Positions 1-6,368 of a DNA stretch of 17,144 nucleotides are shown piece by piece (position 1 is the stretch's first letter; each line of letters begins with the position of its first letter). The DNA is from Candidatus Woesearchaeota archaeon (lineage in GTDB: Archaea > Nanobdellota > Nanobdellia > Woesearchaeales > GW2011-AR9): NCBI GenBank assembly GCA_018303045.1, contig JAGVYX010000006.1, forward strand, positions 1 to 17,144, read 5' to 3'. Both the position numbers and the translations under genes were made by a program. Under the pieces are notes generated by a model. That model was not told the DNA's origin. It made no database searches and saw only the letters and a list, made by a program, of their open reading frames with translations.

Positions 1-2
1 GC

Positions 3-335
3 GGCAGGTCAACCAAAATTTTATTGGATTTTACTGAAAGATACCAAAGCTGCTGGAAATTAGTTGATTATTGGATTCAATTAATTCCAGATTTCAGCGA
101 TTTGCATTTGAGATGGCGCCTGCAGCAGGAACAGGAGTTAATCCAGAAGAGAGAGCAGGGAATGTCCCTAGAACAAATCAGGCAGTTTGTTTCGGTATTT
201 TTGCCTTTGACTTATGTCTGCTATGAAAAATTAAAAGCTAATGCCAGAATTAAAATTAATGTCCGGCATGAGTTTTATGATCTTAAGGTTAGTAAATCTA
301 ATTTTCTGCGGCCTGATGGAAATAAACAAATTTAA
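3..335 (+). CDS. C-terminal part of a glycerate/uridine-kinase-like P-loop kinase (5' truncated by window edge)
   Basis: The frame is open to the left edge, so the start and the P-loop lie outside the window. The visible part is the last ~110 residues. It contains a WRLQQEQEL stretch, then GMSLEQIRQFVSVFLP, then a TYVCYEKL tail. This resembles the C-terminal helices of D-glycerate 3-kinase and related phosphoribulokinase/uridine-kinase-fold enzymes, in which a W-R-x-x-x-E helix is followed by GM(T/S)xEx(V/I)xxFVxxxxP. A TTG at 24 could be misread as a start, but the codons before it (3-23) are also open and protein-like. The gene ends 40 bases before pfkB on the same strand, which fits a sugar or sugar-acid phosphorylation role. 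The substrate cannot be told from this fragment, and the family call rests on pattern resemblance only. Confidence 0.55.
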   Translation, partial: GRSTKILLDFTERYQSCWKLVDYWIQLIPDFSDLHLRWRLQQEQELIQKREQGMSLEQIRQFVSVFLPLTYVCYEKLKANARIKINVRHEFYDLKVSKSNFLRPDGNKQI

Positions 336-349
336 GTAGTAATTTGTAT

Positions 350-370
350 TTTTATTTAATAAAAAGAGGT
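350..370 (+). promoter_or_regulatory. TATA-like box and ribosome-binding site of pfkB
   Basis: An AT-rich TATTTAATAA element around 353-362 is followed by GAGGT at 366-370, five bases before the ATG at 376. The GAGGT matches an archaeal anti-Shine-Dalgarno and fixes the start. The TATA call is weaker because it lies very close to the ribosome-binding site; transcription could also continue from the upstream kinase gene. Confidence 0.4.
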
Positions 371-375
371 CTTTC

Positions 376-1332
376 ATGTTTAATTACGATGTGCTATGCA
401 TTGGATCTGCTGCTATAGATAATTTTCTAATTGCTAATCAAGACCTTTCTAGGCTTAAATTAGGGGATAAAGTGCTGGTAGTGCATCAGGAAACTCATTC
501 CGGCGGCGGCGGAACAAACGCTGCGGCTGCCTTGTCTAAATTAGGATTAAAAGTTAAGCTGCTGACCAAATTAGGAAAGGATTTGAATAGCAGTCTGGTG
601 TTGAAAGAATTAAGGCAATTTAAGGTAAAAATAATTAACACTTCCAGAAGCCGGAAAGCTACCGACTCTTCAACGATTATTTCCTCGCCTCAGAGCAAAG
701 ATCGGATTATTTTTGTCCACAAAGGAGCTTCGGGAGATTTGGCTTCAGCCGACTTAAAAGCTTCTGACTTTAAGGTGTCCTGGATTTATTTAGCCAGCCT
801 TACCGGAAAATCGTTTAAAACCGGCCAGGAAATCGCTGCCTACGCTAAAGCTAAAGAAATTAAATTATTGTTTAACCCATCATTATATCTGGCTTCTCTG
901 GGTTATAAGAAATTAAAATCTTATTTAACGGCCGCGGCTATTTTAGTTCTTAATAAGAAAGAAGCCCAGACTTTGGCTCGCTCTAAAAGCTCCGGAGCAG
1001 AACTTCTGGTTAAATTGCAGAGAATGGGGCCAAAAATCGTAGTAATCACCGACGGCTCTAAGAAGTTGTATGCTATTGACGATCAGACAAGGTATTCTTT
1101 TTCTCCGCCGCAGGTAAAAGTAGTGGAAACCGCCGGGGCTGGAGATGCCTTCACTTCCGGATTTCTGGCTGGCTTGATTAAAAATTATACTTTTGCTGAT
1201 GCTCTTAGATTAGGGCAGGTAAATGCTTTGTCGGTAATTCAGCATATTGGCACCAAGAATATTTTGCTGAATGAACGCCAGGCAAGAGAACTAATGAAAA
1301 ATTATAAAATTAAGATCACTGGAAAAATGTAA
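376..1332 (+). CDS. PfkB-family (ribokinase-like) sugar kinase
   Basis: This 318-aa protein is the usual length for an ATP-dependent carbohydrate or nucleoside kinase of the PfkB/ribokinase family. The first family signature is at residues 42-55 (SGGGGTNAAAALSK). The second is at 251-259 (ETAGAGDAF), with Asp257 as the expected catalytic base and the GAGD anion hole. LNKKEA (192-197) and TDGS (225-228) match the conserved nucleotide-side loops. The substrate is not evident; ribose, fructose phosphate or a nucleoside are all possible, and the neighbouring RpiB and Rpe favour a pentose or a related sugar. The start has a good GAGGT site. The last 12 residues (307-318) and the stop are encoded by the first units of the 32-bp repeat array, so the C-terminus has been shaped by repeat expansion. 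Confidence 0.88.
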   Translation: MFNYDVLCIGSAAIDNFLIANQDLSRLKLGDKVLVVHQETHSGGGGTNAAAALSKLGLKVKLLTKLGKDLNSSLVLKELRQFKVKIINTSRSRKATDSSTIISSPQSKDRIIFVHKGASGDLASADLKASDFKVSWIYLASLTGKSFKTGQEIAAYAKAKEIKLLFNPSLYLASLGYKKLKSYLTAAAILVLNKKEAQTLARSKSSGAELLVKLQRMGPKIVVITDGSKKLYAIDDQTRYSFSPPQVKVVETAGAGDAFTSGFLAGLIKNYTFADALRLGQVNALSVIQHIGTKNILLNERQARELMKNYKIKITGKM

Positions 1333-1570
1333 GATTAAGGTTACTGTGAATTGAAAAATTATAAGATTAAGATCACTGGAAAAAATATAAGATTAAGGTT
1401 ACTGTGAATTGAAAAATTATAAAATTAAGATCACTGTGAATTGAAAAATTATAAAATTAAGATCACTGTGAATTGAAAAATTATAAGATTAAGATCACTG
1501 TGAATTGAAAAATTATAAAATTAAGATCACTGTGAATTGAAAAATTATAAGATTAAGGTTACTGTGAATT
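1296..1570. repeat. 32-bp tandem repeat array, nine units, spanning two convergent gene ends
   Basis: Units start at 1296, 1322, 1353, 1379, 1411, 1443, 1475, 1507 and 1539. The unit begins GAAAAATTATAAAATTAAG and continues into TCACTGTGAATT. Units 5-9 are full 32-mers that differ only at a few A/G or TC/TT positions. Units 1+2 (1296-1352) and 3+4 (1353-1410) form an older duplicated pair of 57-58 bp in which the first member lacks the last six bases. Each full unit contains the inverted repeat TCAC-T-GTGA. Unit 1 lies inside pfkB, and unit 9 supplies the stop codon of the minus-strand gene. There are no spacers, so it is not CRISPR. It fills nearly all of the pfkB/minus-gene gap. Confidence 0.95.
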
Positions 1571-2119
1571 CAGTTTAGCTCTGAGACTGCCAGCTTCTGC
1601 TTGAAAGACCCGCTCATAGAATTCAGTGACAAAGTTTTGCCCTCGGATATTGCGCGGAAAGATTCTCTCGCTGTCTTTGCAGCCGGCATTGTAGCATCGT
1701 TTCCAGAATTCTTCAATCCACGCCGGGCTTAATTGATGCAATGCTTTAGAGGCAGCAACGTTTGAGATGTCCACTCGATAATCCAGGTCCATGCTTAATG
1801 AAATGGAGGTTTGGATATAATCATTTATTTTTTGGACGGCAAATTCTGAAAAGGCGGCAATGTGCTCCCGATATGCCGGATAGGCTCGGCCAGGAAAAGT
1901 AAATGGCGGCGCTGTTAAGTACATTTCTGGAACAATGTGCTGTGCGGTGCTATGGCTGTTAGCCAGCCAGCGCGTCCAGAAGAAGCGTTCACGTTCAGTA
2001 TATTGAGGATGCCAGTGCATTTCATTAATAACGCTTAACCTGATTTTCTCAATTCTGTTCTTGTCTTCCAAAGCCAGTGCGCTGGCTAGTTTCAGAGGAG
2101 ATTGCGGATACTCCGTCAT
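1559..2119 (-). CDS. Unrecognised 186-aa protein
   Basis: I do not recognise the family. The sequence looks like a folded, soluble protein rather than a chance frame: it is rich in Trp, Tyr, Phe and His (EMHWHPQYTERERFFWTRW near residue 33, AWIEEFWKRCYNAGC near residue 133) and has no membrane segment or signal peptide. No other gene competes for this stretch. It runs opposite to all its neighbours and its base composition looks more GC-rich than theirs, so it may be a late insertion into the pfkB-aldolase-rpiB-rpe group. There is no ribosome-binding site before the ATG, but a TATA-like box lies about 27 bases upstream, so a leaderless message is likely. Its TAA stop is supplied by the last unit of the 32-bp repeat array. 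Confidence 0.65.
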   Translation of the reverse strand: MTEYPQSPLKLASALALEDKNRIEKIRLSVINEMHWHPQYTERERFFWTRWLANSHSTAQHIVPEMYLTAPPFTFPGRAYPAYREHIAAFSEFAVQKINDYIQTSISLSMDLDYRVDISNVAASKALHQLSPAWIEEFWKRCYNAGCKDSERIFPRNIRGQNFVTEFYERVFQAEAGSLRAKLNSQ

Positions 2120-2140
2120 AGCGGTAAAAATTAGGCTTTT

Positions 2141-2150
2141 TCTTTAAAAA
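2141..2150 (-). promoter_or_regulatory. TATA-like box for the minus-strand 186-aa gene
   Basis: Read on the minus strand, TTTTTAAAGA is centred about 27 bases before the ATG. That is the distance expected between an archaeal box A and a transcription start at or next to the start codon. No ribosome-binding site is present, consistent with leaderless initiation. Confidence 0.4.
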
Positions 2151-2168
2151 TTATTCGACCGTAAAATC

Positions 2169-2204
2169 TATAAATCTAAATTACCTGATGTGGTAAAAAG
2201 AGGT
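2169..2204 (+). promoter_or_regulatory. TATA-like box and ribosome-binding site of the aldolase-rpiB-rpe operon
   Basis: TATAAAT at 2169-2175 lies about 28 bases before a GAGGT ribosome-binding site at 2200-2204. The GAGGT is seven bases before the ATG at 2212. It favours that ATG over the in-frame TTG at 2206, which would overlap the spacer. The promoter is divergent from the minus-strand promoter about 20 bases away. Confidence 0.45.
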
Positions 2205-2211
2205 TTTGCTG

Positions 2212-3042
2212 ATGAGATTATATCTTCTTCCCTTTGACCACCGCCACAGTTTCCTGGAGTTAGCTGGATCTCCAGAAAAAGTTAGAGAGTATAAACAGAT
2301 CGTTTATTCGGCGTTTAAGAAAGCTGTGGCCGGGGGGTTATCCAAGGAACAAGCCGGAATTCTGGTGGATGAAACGTACGGCAAGGAGATATTATTAGAT
2401 GCACGGAAGAAAAAATTCATTACAGCTTATGCCTTGGAAAAATCCGGCCAGAAAGAATTTATGTTTGGCCGGCGGGATTATAAAAACAGATTAAAATTGT
2501 TTAAGCCACATTATGCCAAAGTATTAATCAGATATAATCCAGACGGAAATACAGCTTTGAATAAGCGGCAAACTAAGAAATTGGCGGGGTTATCAAAGTA
2601 TTTAATTCAACAGAAAATAAAATTTTTATTAGAAGTGTTAGCGCCGCCCACTGAAGGACAGAAGAAAGCTGATTATGATTCAGCCTTAAGGCCAAAATTG
2701 GTTGTTAAGGCTATTAGGGAATTGCAGTTGGCAGGAGTTAATCCGGATATTTGGAAATTGGAAGGGATGGATAATATAACTGATTTGGAGAAAATTGCCC
2801 AAATTATTAAGCCTAATTCTAGAATAATTATTCTCGGAAGGGGAGAAAGCCGGCAGAAAGCTGAACAGTGGTTAAAAATTGGCTCAAAAGTAGATAAAGT
2901 AATTGGTTTTGCCATTGGTAGGACTGTATTTCAGCAGCCGCTGTTGAATTATAAAAATAAAAAAATAAATAAGCAGCAAGCAATTAATCAGATCATGAAG
3001 AATTATTTGCATTTTGTGAATATATTTGAAAGAGGTGGATAG
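2212..3042 (+). CDS. DUF2090/IolC C-terminal-like sugar-phosphate aldolase family protein
   Basis: This 276-aa TIM-barrel-type protein resembles the DUF2090 domain that is fused to the C-terminus of some IolC kinases and relates to class I (DhnA/LacD-type) aldolases. Family-like landmarks are LPFDHRHSF (6-14), VLIRYNPDGN (104-113), PDIWKLEG (178-185), ILGRG (207-211) and GFAIGRTVFQQPL (232-244). The GRT/F segment near the end is the phosphate-binding end of such barrels. Lys182 in WKLEG is a candidate Schiff-base lysine, but this is inferred. The reaction is probably reversible cleavage of a sugar phosphate, substrate unknown. The gene stands alone rather than fused to a kinase, although a PfkB kinase is encoded nearby. 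It leads a tight operon: its stop is four bases before rpiB. Confidence 0.7.
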   Translation: MRLYLLPFDHRHSFLELAGSPEKVREYKQIVYSAFKKAVAGGLSKEQAGILVDETYGKEILLDARKKKFITAYALEKSGQKEFMFGRRDYKNRLKLFKPHYAKVLIRYNPDGNTALNKRQTKKLAGLSKYLIQQKIKFLLEVLAPPTEGQKKADYDSALRPKLVVKAIRELQLAGVNPDIWKLEGMDNITDLEKIAQIIKPNSRIIILGRGESRQKAEQWLKIGSKVDKVIGFAIGRTVFQQPLLNYKNKKINKQQAINQIMKNYLHFVNIFERGG

Positions 3043-3046
3043 AAAA

Positions 3047-3487
3047 ATGACAAAAATTTACATTGGTGCAGACCATGCCGGGTTCAAACTGAAAGAGAAG
3101 TTAAAGAATTGGCTGGGTAAAAAGTACTTGGAAGTGGAAGATGTGGGAGCCCTGACTTTTAATCCAGGAGATGATTATCCGGATTTTGCTGAAAAGGCAG
3201 CCCGGCTGGTGGTAAGAGAAAAAAGTTTAGGCATTTTACTTTGCGGCTCAGCTCAGGGAATGTGCATTGCCGCCAACAAAATTAAAGGCGTTAGAGCAGT
3301 GGTTCCGTTTTCAGTTAAGGAAGCGGAATTAGCCAGAAAACATACTATGGCTAATATAATTTGCTTATCGGGCTGGTATTTCAATCCCTTTAAAGCTAAA
3401 AAATTAGTCTGGACTTTTTTGCGAACACCTTTTTCTAAAGACGAGCGGCATATTAGAAGAGTGGAGAAGATTAAGAAATTGGAATAA
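3047..3487 (+). CDS. rpiB: Ribose-5-phosphate isomerase B
   Basis: The enzyme interconverts ribose 5-phosphate and ribulose 5-phosphate in the cytoplasm. The 146-aa length is typical of RpiB/LacAB proteins. Visible motifs are IGADHAGF with Asp9/His10, YPDFA (44-48), the active-site loop CGSAQGMCIAANK with Cys66 and Asn77, His99 and Asn103, and a C-terminal RHIRR with phosphate-binding arginines. Ser68 takes the place of the Thr commonly found in the CGT loop. I chose the ATG at 3047 because AGAGGTGG (3031-3038) lies eight bases upstream; an in-frame TTG at 3026 would add seven residues and overlap that site. It follows the aldolase gene by four bases and shares one base with rpe, so translation is probably coupled. 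Confidence 0.92.
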   Translation: MTKIYIGADHAGFKLKEKLKNWLGKKYLEVEDVGALTFNPGDDYPDFAEKAARLVVREKSLGILLCGSAQGMCIAANKIKGVRAVVPFSVKEAELARKHTMANIICLSGWYFNPFKAKKLVWTFLRTPFSKDERHIRRVEKIKKLE

Positions 3488-4086
3488 TGAAAATCATTCC
3501 TTCCATTATGGCCCAGAATCAGCAGGAATTAGGCCGATTGCTGAAAAAGTATCATTCGTTTAAAGAATTGCATCTGGATGTAGTCGATGGCAAATTTGCA
3601 GCTAATCATTCTTTGGATTTTAAGTTTAAGCTGTCTAAGAAAAAGTATAGCGCGCATTTGATGATCAAAAATCCTGAAAACTGGATTAAGAAGTATGGCC
3701 ATTTGATAGGTTTGTGCATTGTTCAGGCTAGTGAAATTAAAGATAAAAAGAAGTATATCTTCTGGATGAAAGAACAAAGAAAGAAAGTTGGATTGGCCTT
3801 AAAACCTAATGAGCCGGTTGGATTAATTAAGCCTTATCTGCAAGAAATTGATTATGTGTTGATTTTAACGGTGGAGCCGGGGTTTTATGGCTCGAAATAT
3901 TTGAAGAAGCCCTTGGCTAAGATCAAGGAAATTAAGAAGGTTAATCCTCAAGTTAAAATTATCGTGGATGGCGGGATGAATCCTTCCACAATCAAGGATG
4001 TCCAGGGAGCTGATATAGTTGTGGTTGGGTCTTATTTGGCTAAGGCGGGGGATGCTAGGAAGGCAATGAGGGAGATGGGTGGTTAG
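3487..4086 (+). CDS. rpe: Ribulose-phosphate 3-epimerase
   Basis: The enzyme epimerises ribulose 5-phosphate and xylulose 5-phosphate and so completes the isomerase-epimerase pair with the preceding gene. At 199 aa it is slightly shorter than the usual 220. The metal and catalytic residues are all in place: Ser6 (IIPSIMA), His29 and Asp31 (LHLDVVDG), His57 (AHLMI) and Asp161 (IVDGG). The flexible loop VEPGFYG (129-135) and the phosphate loop VVGS (179-182) are also present. Two of the three active-site methionines of canonical enzymes appear replaced: Val33 in DVVDG instead of DVMDG, and Leu127 in VLIL instead of VLVM. The ATG starts on the last base of the rpiB stop. A T6 run at 4120-4125 might end the transcript. 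Confidence 0.9.
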   Translation: MKIIPSIMAQNQQELGRLLKKYHSFKELHLDVVDGKFAANHSLDFKFKLSKKKYSAHLMIKNPENWIKKYGHLIGLCIVQASEIKDKKKYIFWMKEQRKKVGLALKPNEPVGLIKPYLQEIDYVLILTVEPGFYGSKYLKKPLAKIKEIKKVNPQVKIIVDGGMNPSTIKDVQGADIVVVGSYLAKAGDARKAMREMGG

Positions 4087-4119
4087 GCTGGATTTGCGCA
4101 TTTTTATGATTTAAATGGG

Positions 4120-4125
4120 TTTTTT
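4120..4125 (+). terminator. Possible archaeal T-run terminator after rpe
   Basis: A run of six T follows the rpe stop by about 35 bases, preceded by a T5 run near 4100. Archaeal RNA polymerase can stop at such runs without a hairpin. No stem precedes it, so support is weak. Confidence 0.25.
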
Positions 4126-4185
4126 AGGACAGAGCCGAACAATTAGAAAAACTTATTAAATCAGAACTCTCTAATAAACAAGAAA

Positions 4186-4242
4186 GAGGACTTAATATGC
4201 GCGTTAGATGGTGTTTAAATGGATAAATCAAAAGGTGCCTAG
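4186..4242 (+). promoter_or_regulatory. Leader with two mini-ORFs before the 475-aa gene
   Basis: GAGGA (4186-4190) stands six bases before an ATG at 4197 that reads MRVRWCLNG then stops. GGTG (4210-4213) stands five bases before an ATG at 4219 that reads MDKSKGA then TAG; the TAG directly abuts the real start at 4243. The two mini-ORFs overlap in different frames. The arrangement may be a translational leader or merely the by-product of a duplication. Confidence 0.4.
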
Positions 4243-4257
4243 ATGGATAAATCAAAA
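4210..4257 (+). repeat. 24-bp tandem duplication of ribosome-binding site and start codon
   Basis: Two adjacent 24-base units (4210-4233 and 4234-4257) each contain GGTG, a five-base spacer ending in a stop codon (TAA or TAG), then ATGGATAAATCAAAA. They differ at three spacer positions. The second unit provides the start of the 475-aa gene, with GGTG five bases upstream. Confidence 0.9.
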
Positions 4258-5670
4258 CTGCTAAATGAGTTTGGCTTTCAGGAAGAAATTACCGAAATAG
4301 TTTCAGGAGAACACGGCCCAAGCGGCTTTCCTGCGCCAGTAAAATCTTATACTTTGTTTATGGAAAGCAGCGATTTAAGTCTGGAAGCGCCCTATTACTG
4401 GATTCTGGATACGCTTAAGAGGGCCTTTCCCATAGTCGAAAAATTAGAAGATTCATTTGCTGCGTCGGAGAATTCGGCTTTTTTTGGCGTGGCCCAGCAG
4501 AAATTAGGCGCGCAGCAGGATAAAATTTCACAGTACTTAGCTACCACTGGAAAGATGATTAAGGAGTTATTTCAAATGGTTCGCGAATTGAGAATCATTG
4601 ATGAACGGCTGAGGTATTATGACAGCGCGGAAAATGAATTAAAAAAGGATATAGATAAACGAGAAAGGGGTGGTGAAATAACTCTAAAAGGCATGTTTGT
4701 TGACCTGGTTCAGGGCGGAGGCAAGAGCGCCGCTTCAGTTTATGGCATGGCTCGAGAGTTGGAATTTGTAACCCTGCCGGATTTATTTTTTGACGCCCCC
4801 CCGTTCAAAAACCAGCAGGAGTTAGAAAATCACATTAAAAATTTGGCTAAAGATTTCAACCAGAATGTATTAAGGGTGTTAATCCGGCATTTAACCCAGT
4901 TCAAGCAGTGGAAAGAGCAGACAGCCAAGGAACATCACAGCCGCCAGAGATTTATGTTAAGTTATTTATTGCAGCATTTTGAAATTATTAAAATGTATAT
5001 TAACTGGGTAAAGCCTTATCTGCGGCATGTGTCTAAACTAACCTTGAAGCACGCTAACATGCAGACGGCTGACATGGTAGGGGCTTTTGAAGGCAGCATG
5101 ATTGATGTGGAATTCTTAGCCAGGCAAAGAATTCCCATTGGCGACAGCGGAGCTAACGGCTGTGTTTTGGCTACTTTTCAATACCGAACCAGGCCAGAGT
5201 TGAGAATTCAAAGCGAGTATCAGAGAGGCGCAGTGCACGTGGGAAGAATGCAATTTCAGCTTAGAGTTTATGGCTGGACTGATGAACAAATCGAGAACTA
5301 CAAGCAGCTTAAAAATAAGGAACTGTTGGAGTTGATGGGCGATGTTTCTAAATCCGTAGAAGCTTCCATGACTTCTCTGGGAAAAGAATTGGATACCTAT
5401 TTGGAGAAAGCCCGGCAGATGGCTGAAGGCAAAAAAGAGGCTAAAGAAGAGCCAATGCCTAAAAAAACGGTCCTGCAGACATTGTTTGGCGACTTTTACA
5501 CGCCTAAGGAGGCTAAGAAAAAATCTGAATCCGCGCCCAGCATCCGAGAGTTAAAAAGGCAGGACGAAGAATTGAGAGAAAAAATGGGCGGATTGCTGGA
5601 GAAAGCTCGGTGGGTAGGCTGGGCTACCTATAACAATTTCAAAAAATCCCACGGGATGGTTACATGGTAG
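4243..5670 (+). CDS. Conserved-looking 475-aa helical protein of unknown function
   Basis: I do not recognise a named family. The protein is soluble, without signal peptide or membrane segment, and mostly helical by composition. Residues 50-140 look like long helices. Residues 195-270 form a second helical block ending in INWVKPYLRHVSKLTLKH. A segment at 285-345 rich in Gly, Arg and beta-type residues (ARQRIPIGDSGANG, then RVYGWTDEQIENY) looks the most fold-like and may be the conserved core. Residues 385-455 are Lys/Glu-rich and probably coiled or flexible. The C-terminus ends RWVGWATYNNFKKSHGMVTW. The sequence VQGGGKSA near residue 156 is not a P-loop because the spacing is wrong. The next gene starts inside its last codons (7-base overlap), so the two are co-translated. 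It is likely a partner of the 183-aa protein. Confidence 0.82.
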   Translation: MDKSKLLNEFGFQEEITEIVSGEHGPSGFPAPVKSYTLFMESSDLSLEAPYYWILDTLKRAFPIVEKLEDSFAASENSAFFGVAQQKLGAQQDKISQYLATTGKMIKELFQMVRELRIIDERLRYYDSAENELKKDIDKRERGGEITLKGMFVDLVQGGGKSAASVYGMARELEFVTLPDLFFDAPPFKNQQELENHIKNLAKDFNQNVLRVLIRHLTQFKQWKEQTAKEHHSRQRFMLSYLLQHFEIIKMYINWVKPYLRHVSKLTLKHANMQTADMVGAFEGSMIDVEFLARQRIPIGDSGANGCVLATFQYRTRPELRIQSEYQRGAVHVGRMQFQLRVYGWTDEQIENYKQLKNKELLELMGDVSKSVEASMTSLGKELDTYLEKARQMAEGKKEAKEEPMPKKTVLQTLFGDFYTPKEAKKKSESAPSIRELKRQDEELREKMGGLLEKARWVGWATYNNFKKSHGMVTW

Positions 5671-6215
5671 CGCTGCCCAAGGAAGAAATTCGCCAAGCTC
5701 AGGAAAAAATTGCCAAAGAAGGAAAACGCTCCAAGAAAAAAACAGAAGAAACTGCTGCTCCAAAGAAAGATTCTGAAACAGAAAAGGCCGGTTTAGAACG
5801 GCTTAGCTCGGATAAGGATGATTTTTTACGAAGAAATTCAGCGCTAAAAGAAACTCAGCCGCCAATTAAAGAGCTGGAAAATTTGGAAGAAGCCTTGTCT
5901 AAAGAAAAAATTCCTTCCTTTGTCAAAGAGTCTGAATACACGCGAGAATTAAGCCGCGAGCCGGTTCAGGTATTGTATGATCAGGCTAAGGCCTTGGCTT
6001 CGCAGGCGGAAGAAAAAGGCTACTTAAGCGCGACGGAACAGCGGCAGATGCAGTATATTGCTGGCGCAATAGAAGAGAAAGTAGACGGCGGCGAGTATTC
6101 TTTTACTGAAGAAACGGCTAAGAAAGCCTCCTTAATCCTGGAATTGGCCTCGGAATCGAAACAATTGTATAAAGGAACTGGCTCCAATCAGAAATCCTGG
6201 TACAAGAGCGGGTAG
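5664..6215 (+). CDS. 183-aa charged protein, partner of the 475-aa gene
   Basis: Family not recognised. The first ~70 residues are dominated by Lys, Glu, Ser and Thr (KIAKEGKRSKKKTEETAAPKK) and are probably disordered. Residues 95-170 look like a small helical domain (EPVQVLYDQAKALASQAEEK, then a GYLSATEQRQM turn and a final TAKKASLILELASESKQL helix). There is no membrane segment and no Cys. The ATG overlaps the stop of the 475-aa gene by seven bases, a sign of translational coupling and of a shared complex or process. Its long charged tail would suit binding to a nucleic acid or a protein scaffold, but this is inference only. Confidence 0.75.
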   Translation: MVALPKEEIRQAQEKIAKEGKRSKKKTEETAAPKKDSETEKAGLERLSSDKDDFLRRNSALKETQPPIKELENLEEALSKEKIPSFVKESEYTRELSREPVQVLYDQAKALASQAEEKGYLSATEQRQMQYIAGAIEEKVDGGEYSFTEETAKKASLILELASESKQLYKGTGSNQKSWYKSG

Positions 6216-6339
6216 ATGCTGCATTTATAATTCTGTATTTATGCTAGGAGAGTAATAATCGGGATTTTAATTATCGTGATTTTGACCAATAATAATTTCC
6301 TTCCTTTTATAGCCCTCTGTTTCTAACAAATACGCAAGT

Positions 6340-6351
6340 GTTATATATTTT
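6340..6351 (+). promoter_or_regulatory. TATA box of the 711-aa gene
   Basis: TTATATATTTT at 6341-6351 is a near-ideal archaeal box A. Its centre lies about 24 bases before the ATG at 6369, and no ribosome-binding site exists in between. The gene is therefore likely transcribed from its own promoter as a leaderless message, separately from the two orphan genes before it. Confidence 0.6.
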
Positions 6352-6368
6352 AATTAATTTCTAATGCT

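Noticed and set aside
1296..1570. CRISPR array
   Set aside because: The 32-bp units are directly adjacent with no spacers, and no cas genes are present.
4219..4257. Read-through of TAG (pyrrolysine) joining the two MDKSK starts
   Set aside because: The stretch is a plain 24-bp duplication with separate ribosome-binding sites. TAG is also used as a normal stop by the aldolase and rpe genes.
4696..4734. P-loop in the 475-aa protein (QGGGKSA)
   Set aside because: The Walker A spacing GxxxxGK(S/T) is not met, and no Walker B follows.
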